A DNA stretch of 7,950 nucleotides from an uncultured Clostridia bacterium (GTDB lineage: Bacteria > Bacillota > Clostridia > Christensenellales > Aristaeellaceae), in NCBI GenBank assembly GCA_946409855.1, contig CAMJXZ010000145.1, forward strand, positions 1 to 7,950. Reading direction: 5' to 3'. Below are positions 6,419 to 7,950 of the stretch, in pieces. The position numbers were made by a program, and so were the translations under genes. The notes under the pieces are model-generated. The model worked only from the letters and a program-made list of their open reading frames with translations. It ran no database searches and was not told the DNA's origin. Each line of letters opens with the position of its first letter. The stretch's first letter is position 1.

Positions 6419-7548
6419 GCCTGATATCCCTCCAGTTCGGTGGTGCGCACTTCGCGGTTTTCTTCGGCGCTTCTGTAAAACGCTTCGATGGCGGATACGA
6501 CGTTCAGCGTTTCCGAAGGCTTGACGCGGCGTTCCGCCTTGCCTTCCAGCACGTCGTACACGTGCCGGTACATGTAGCGGTGGGCGTCAAAGGCGACCCC
6601 CGCGAAGGGCCGGTTGTCGAAGTACTTGAGCTCCGTTTCCGCCTGGAAGCGGCCGACGTTCTTGTACAGGGTGAACTTCTCCACGTCCAGCCCGCCCTTG
6701 TCGCCGCACAGAAGGAAGTGCTTGGCGGTCGGCTGGTTGAGCGCCCAGGTGAACTTGAAGTTGACCAGGAAGTTCCCCTCCAGGCGCATGGTGCCCGCGG
6801 CGCACTCTTCCACCGAGAACTCGTCCGGGTCATAGGGACGGGGCGTAAAGGTGCCGATGTAGGCGCCGGATTCCTTGATGGACAGAAGGATGTCCTCTTT
6901 CTTTCTGGCCAGCACGTCCGTCTGCATGCCGGAGACCGCCAGCACCCTGGGGCTGTCGCACATCCACAGCAGCGCGTCCAGGAAGTGGACGCCCAGGTCG
7001 CAGAAGGAACCGCCCCCGTTGTGCTCCTTCATGTGGAAGAAGCCCCAGGTCGGGATGCCGAAGCGGCGCACGAAGGAGATGTCTGCGAAGTAGGGCTTGC
7101 CGATGTCCCCCTCCCGCATGGCCTGGTAGGCGAAGTCCATATCGGCGCTCCAGCGGCGGCTCTGGCAGGCCCAGAGCAGTTTGCCGGCCTTGTCCGCTTC
7201 CTCAAACATTTCTTTGGCGTCCCGGTAGGTCAGGGCGATGGGCTTTTCGCACATCACGTGGGCCCCGGCCCGGAGGGCGGCGATGGACCATTTTTTGTGG
7301 TACATGTTGGGCGTGCACACGGAGACCCAGTCGGGCTTCACTTCATCCAGCATCCGCTGGGGGTCTGTGTACCAGGCGGGGATTTCCCAGCGCTGGGCGG
7401 TTTCGCGGGCGGCGCATTCCCGGATGTCGGCGACGGCCACGATTTCCGCCATGCCCTGTTTCTTGAGCTCCATGATGGACGGGATGTGCGCTGCGTTGCA
7501 GATCATGCCGCAGCCAATGATGGCGATGCGATACTTTTTGACGGCCAT
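6415..7548 (-). CDS. Gfo/Idh/MocA family oxidoreductase, canonical type
   Basis: First gene of the operon, 377 residues, cytoplasmic. The Rossmann nucleotide site is IAIIGCGMIC (8-17), with Asp41 at the end of the second strand suggesting NAD preference. EKP (101-103) carries the catalytic Lys102. GGGSFCDLGVH (178-188) carries the Asp184/His188 pair of the C-terminal alpha/beta domain. These are all features of classical members, which oxidise a ring hydroxyl of sugars or inositols to a ketone or do the reverse. The exact substrate is not readable. The start is clear: AAGGAGG lies 8 bases before ATG 7548, behind a good promoter (7619-7647). It overlaps the next dehydrogenase gene by 4 bases. 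I infer that it performs an oxidation or reduction feeding or draining the glycyl radical step. Confidence 0.9.
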   Translation of the reverse strand: MAVKKYRIAIIGCGMICNAAHIPSIMELKKQGMAEIVAVADIRECAARETAQRWEIPAWYTDPQRMLDEVKPDWVSVCTPNMYHKKWSIAALRAGAHVMCEKPIALTYRDAKEMFEEADKAGKLLWACQSRRWSADMDFAYQAMREGDIGKPYFADISFVRRFGIPTWGFFHMKEHNGGGSFCDLGVHFLDALLWMCDSPRVLAVSGMQTDVLARKKEDILLSIKESGAYIGTFTPRPYDPDEFSVEECAAGTMRLEGNFLVNFKFTWALNQPTAKHFLLCGDKGGLDVEKFTLYKNVGRFQAETELKYFDNRPFAGVAFDAHRYMYRHVYDVLEGKAERRVKPSETLNVVSAIEAFYRSAEENREVRTTELEGYQA

Positions 7549-7556
7549 GAACGGTT

Positions 7557-7563
7557 CCTCCTT
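7557..7563 (-). promoter_or_regulatory. Ribosome binding site of first operon gene
   Basis: AAGGAGG on the minus strand, 8 bases before ATG 7548, is a near-perfect Shine-Dalgarno sequence that fixes the start of the operon's first gene. Confidence 0.85.
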
Positions 7564-7565
7564 AT

Positions 7566-7586
7566 GTTTTGATCCGGTTTTGATCC
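7566..7586 (-). repeat. Two 10-base direct repeats in the operon leader
   Basis: GGATCAAAAC occurs twice on the minus strand (7586-7577 and 7575-7566), one helical turn (11 bases) apart, between the predicted transcription start near 7612 and the ribosome binding site. It could be a regulator site acting as a roadblock, or chance. Confidence 0.5.
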
Positions 7587-7618
7587 TGTTGGGAAGCGGT
7601 TCCTTTCATTCTGTACTG

Positions 7619-7647
7619 ATCATATCCGCCCGCGCCCGGGGAAGCAA
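7619..7647 (-). promoter_or_regulatory. Predicted promoter of the glycyl radical operon
   Basis: On the minus strand, TTGCTT (7647-7642) and TATGAT (7624-7619) are separated by 17 bases. The predicted start near 7612 gives a leader of about 63 bases before ATG 7548. This is the only good promoter seen ahead of the five-gene cluster. Confidence 0.65.
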
Positions 7648-7655
7648 GGCAAAAT

Positions 7656-7667
7656 GCCCCGCGGGGC
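7656..7667. promoter_or_regulatory. 12-base GC palindrome between divergent promoters
   Basis: GCCCCGCGGGGC is a perfect palindrome just upstream of the leftward -35 box (7647) and behind the rightward -35 box (7686). It is well placed for a shared operator. On the minus strand it is followed by ATTTT, so a weak terminator is the alternative. Confidence 0.3.
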
Positions 7668-7685
7668 CGGATGACGAAATAGGGC

Positions 7686-7714
7686 TTGCGGAACGCGGCG
7701 GATGGTGATATACT
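7686..7714 (+). promoter_or_regulatory. Predicted divergent promoter, plus strand
   Basis: TTGCGG (7686-7691) and TATACT (7709-7714) are 17 bases apart, with a TGA extension before the -10 box. The predicted start is near 7721. Transcription would run away from the operon into the hairpin at 7745-7776 and toward the right window edge. No convincing plus-strand gene follows within the window. Confidence 0.5.
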
Positions 7715-7738
7715 TTAATGTAATTCTTTTATTCTCAT

Positions 7739-7776
7739 AAAAATGGGGCTGTTGCAGAAAAAACTGCAGCAGCCCC
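7739..7776 (-). terminator. Strong rho-independent terminator, leftward
   Basis: A 13-pair stem (7745-7757 with 7764-7776, one G-T pair) has a six-base A loop on the plus strand. On the minus strand the stem is followed by ATTTTTATG, a good U-tract. It would stop transcripts arriving from a gene right of the window and so insulate the operon promoter. On the plus strand only TTGTAAT follows, so rightward termination would be weak. Confidence 0.75.
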
Positions 7777-7849
7777 TTGTAATAGGGAATAAGAACTGTG
7801 CAGAAAGAGATGCAACAGAGAATGTCCGGATATCAACGTTTAGGGGTGG

Positions 7850-7875
7850 TATGGAGGGGCTGCCGCCCCTCCATA
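7850..7875. repeat. Perfect 11-pair stem-loop
   Basis: TATGGAGGGGC and GCCCCTCCATA pair perfectly around a TGCC loop. No T-run follows on either strand, so it is not a standard terminator. It lies in a 174-base stretch (7777-7950) with no convincing gene. Confidence 0.7.
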
Positions 7876-7913
7876 ATCAATCCGCAGCGGCGACATGCGC
7901 GCCGCGAGGATGA

Positions 7914-7950
7914 ATTTTTGTGGAGCAGGCTTGACCTGCGGAACAAAAAT
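7914..7950. repeat. Inverted repeat at the right window edge
   Basis: ATTTTTGT (7914-7921) pairs with ACAAAAAT (7943-7950), and inside it GCAGG (7925-7929) pairs with CCTGC (7935-7939) around CTTGA. The A and T runs on opposite sides would suit a bidirectional terminator or the end of a dispersed repeat. The window stops here, so its full extent is unknown. Confidence 0.6.

Noticed and set aside
7743..7913. Plus-strand frame of 56 residues starting inside the terminator hairpin
   Set aside because: There is no ribosome binding site, the start codon lies at the base of the hairpin, and the translation is composed of hairpin sequence.
7840..7950. Possible C-terminal end of a leftward gene entering from the right edge
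   Set aside because: All three minus-strand frames stop in this stretch, but none gives a recognisable protein end and too little is visible. It remains possible, given the leftward terminator at 7739-7776.

Overview
The window suggests a GC-rich anaerobic clostridial Firmicute of the gut type. This is an inference from three things: glycyl radical chemistry, a short basic protein (start 949) that resembles small proteins I remember from gut Clostridia, and strong AGGAGG-type ribosome binding sites. All convincing genes lie on the minus strand.

Centre (7548 down to 1043): five tightly packed genes read as one operon. In transcription order they are two different Gfo/Idh/MocA-type NAD(P)-dependent dehydrogenases, a radical-SAM glycyl-radical-enzyme activase, a glycyl radical enzyme (GRE) of the pyruvate formate-lyase superfamily, and an FAD-dependent oxidoreductase. 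The first three genes are linked by 4-base stop/start overlaps or near-overlaps, the activase and GRE are 4 bases apart, and the FAD gene follows after 39 bases. A good promoter (TTGCTT-17-TATGAT) lies before the first gene, with two direct repeats in the leader. No transporter, kinase or regulator is visible, so the rest of the pathway must lie elsewhere.

The GRE is the most interesting gene. It has the glycyl-radical loop (Gly698) and the thiyl cysteine (Cys378), but the usual GCVE-type motif reads GCNW. The Glu that acts as base in GRE dehydratases, lyases and decarboxylases is therefore a Trp. With two MocA-type dehydrogenases and a flavoenzyme around it, the inferred role is anaerobic breakdown of a polyol, sugar, cyclitol or glycoside through a keto intermediate, by a reaction I cannot assign to a known GRE.

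Left flank (1-1042): a small basic protein gene with its own promoter. Beyond it is a non-coding stretch that holds a double-hairpin repeat element (2-189), a 14-base palindrome, six 11-base repeats with helically phased T-tracts, a plus-strand promoter, and a hairpin plus T-run about 50 bases downstream. The last three look like a very short plus-strand transcription unit.

Right flank (7549-7950): divergent promoters around a 12-base palindrome, a strong leftward terminator that insulates the operon, and two more stem-loops in a stretch with no convincing gene.
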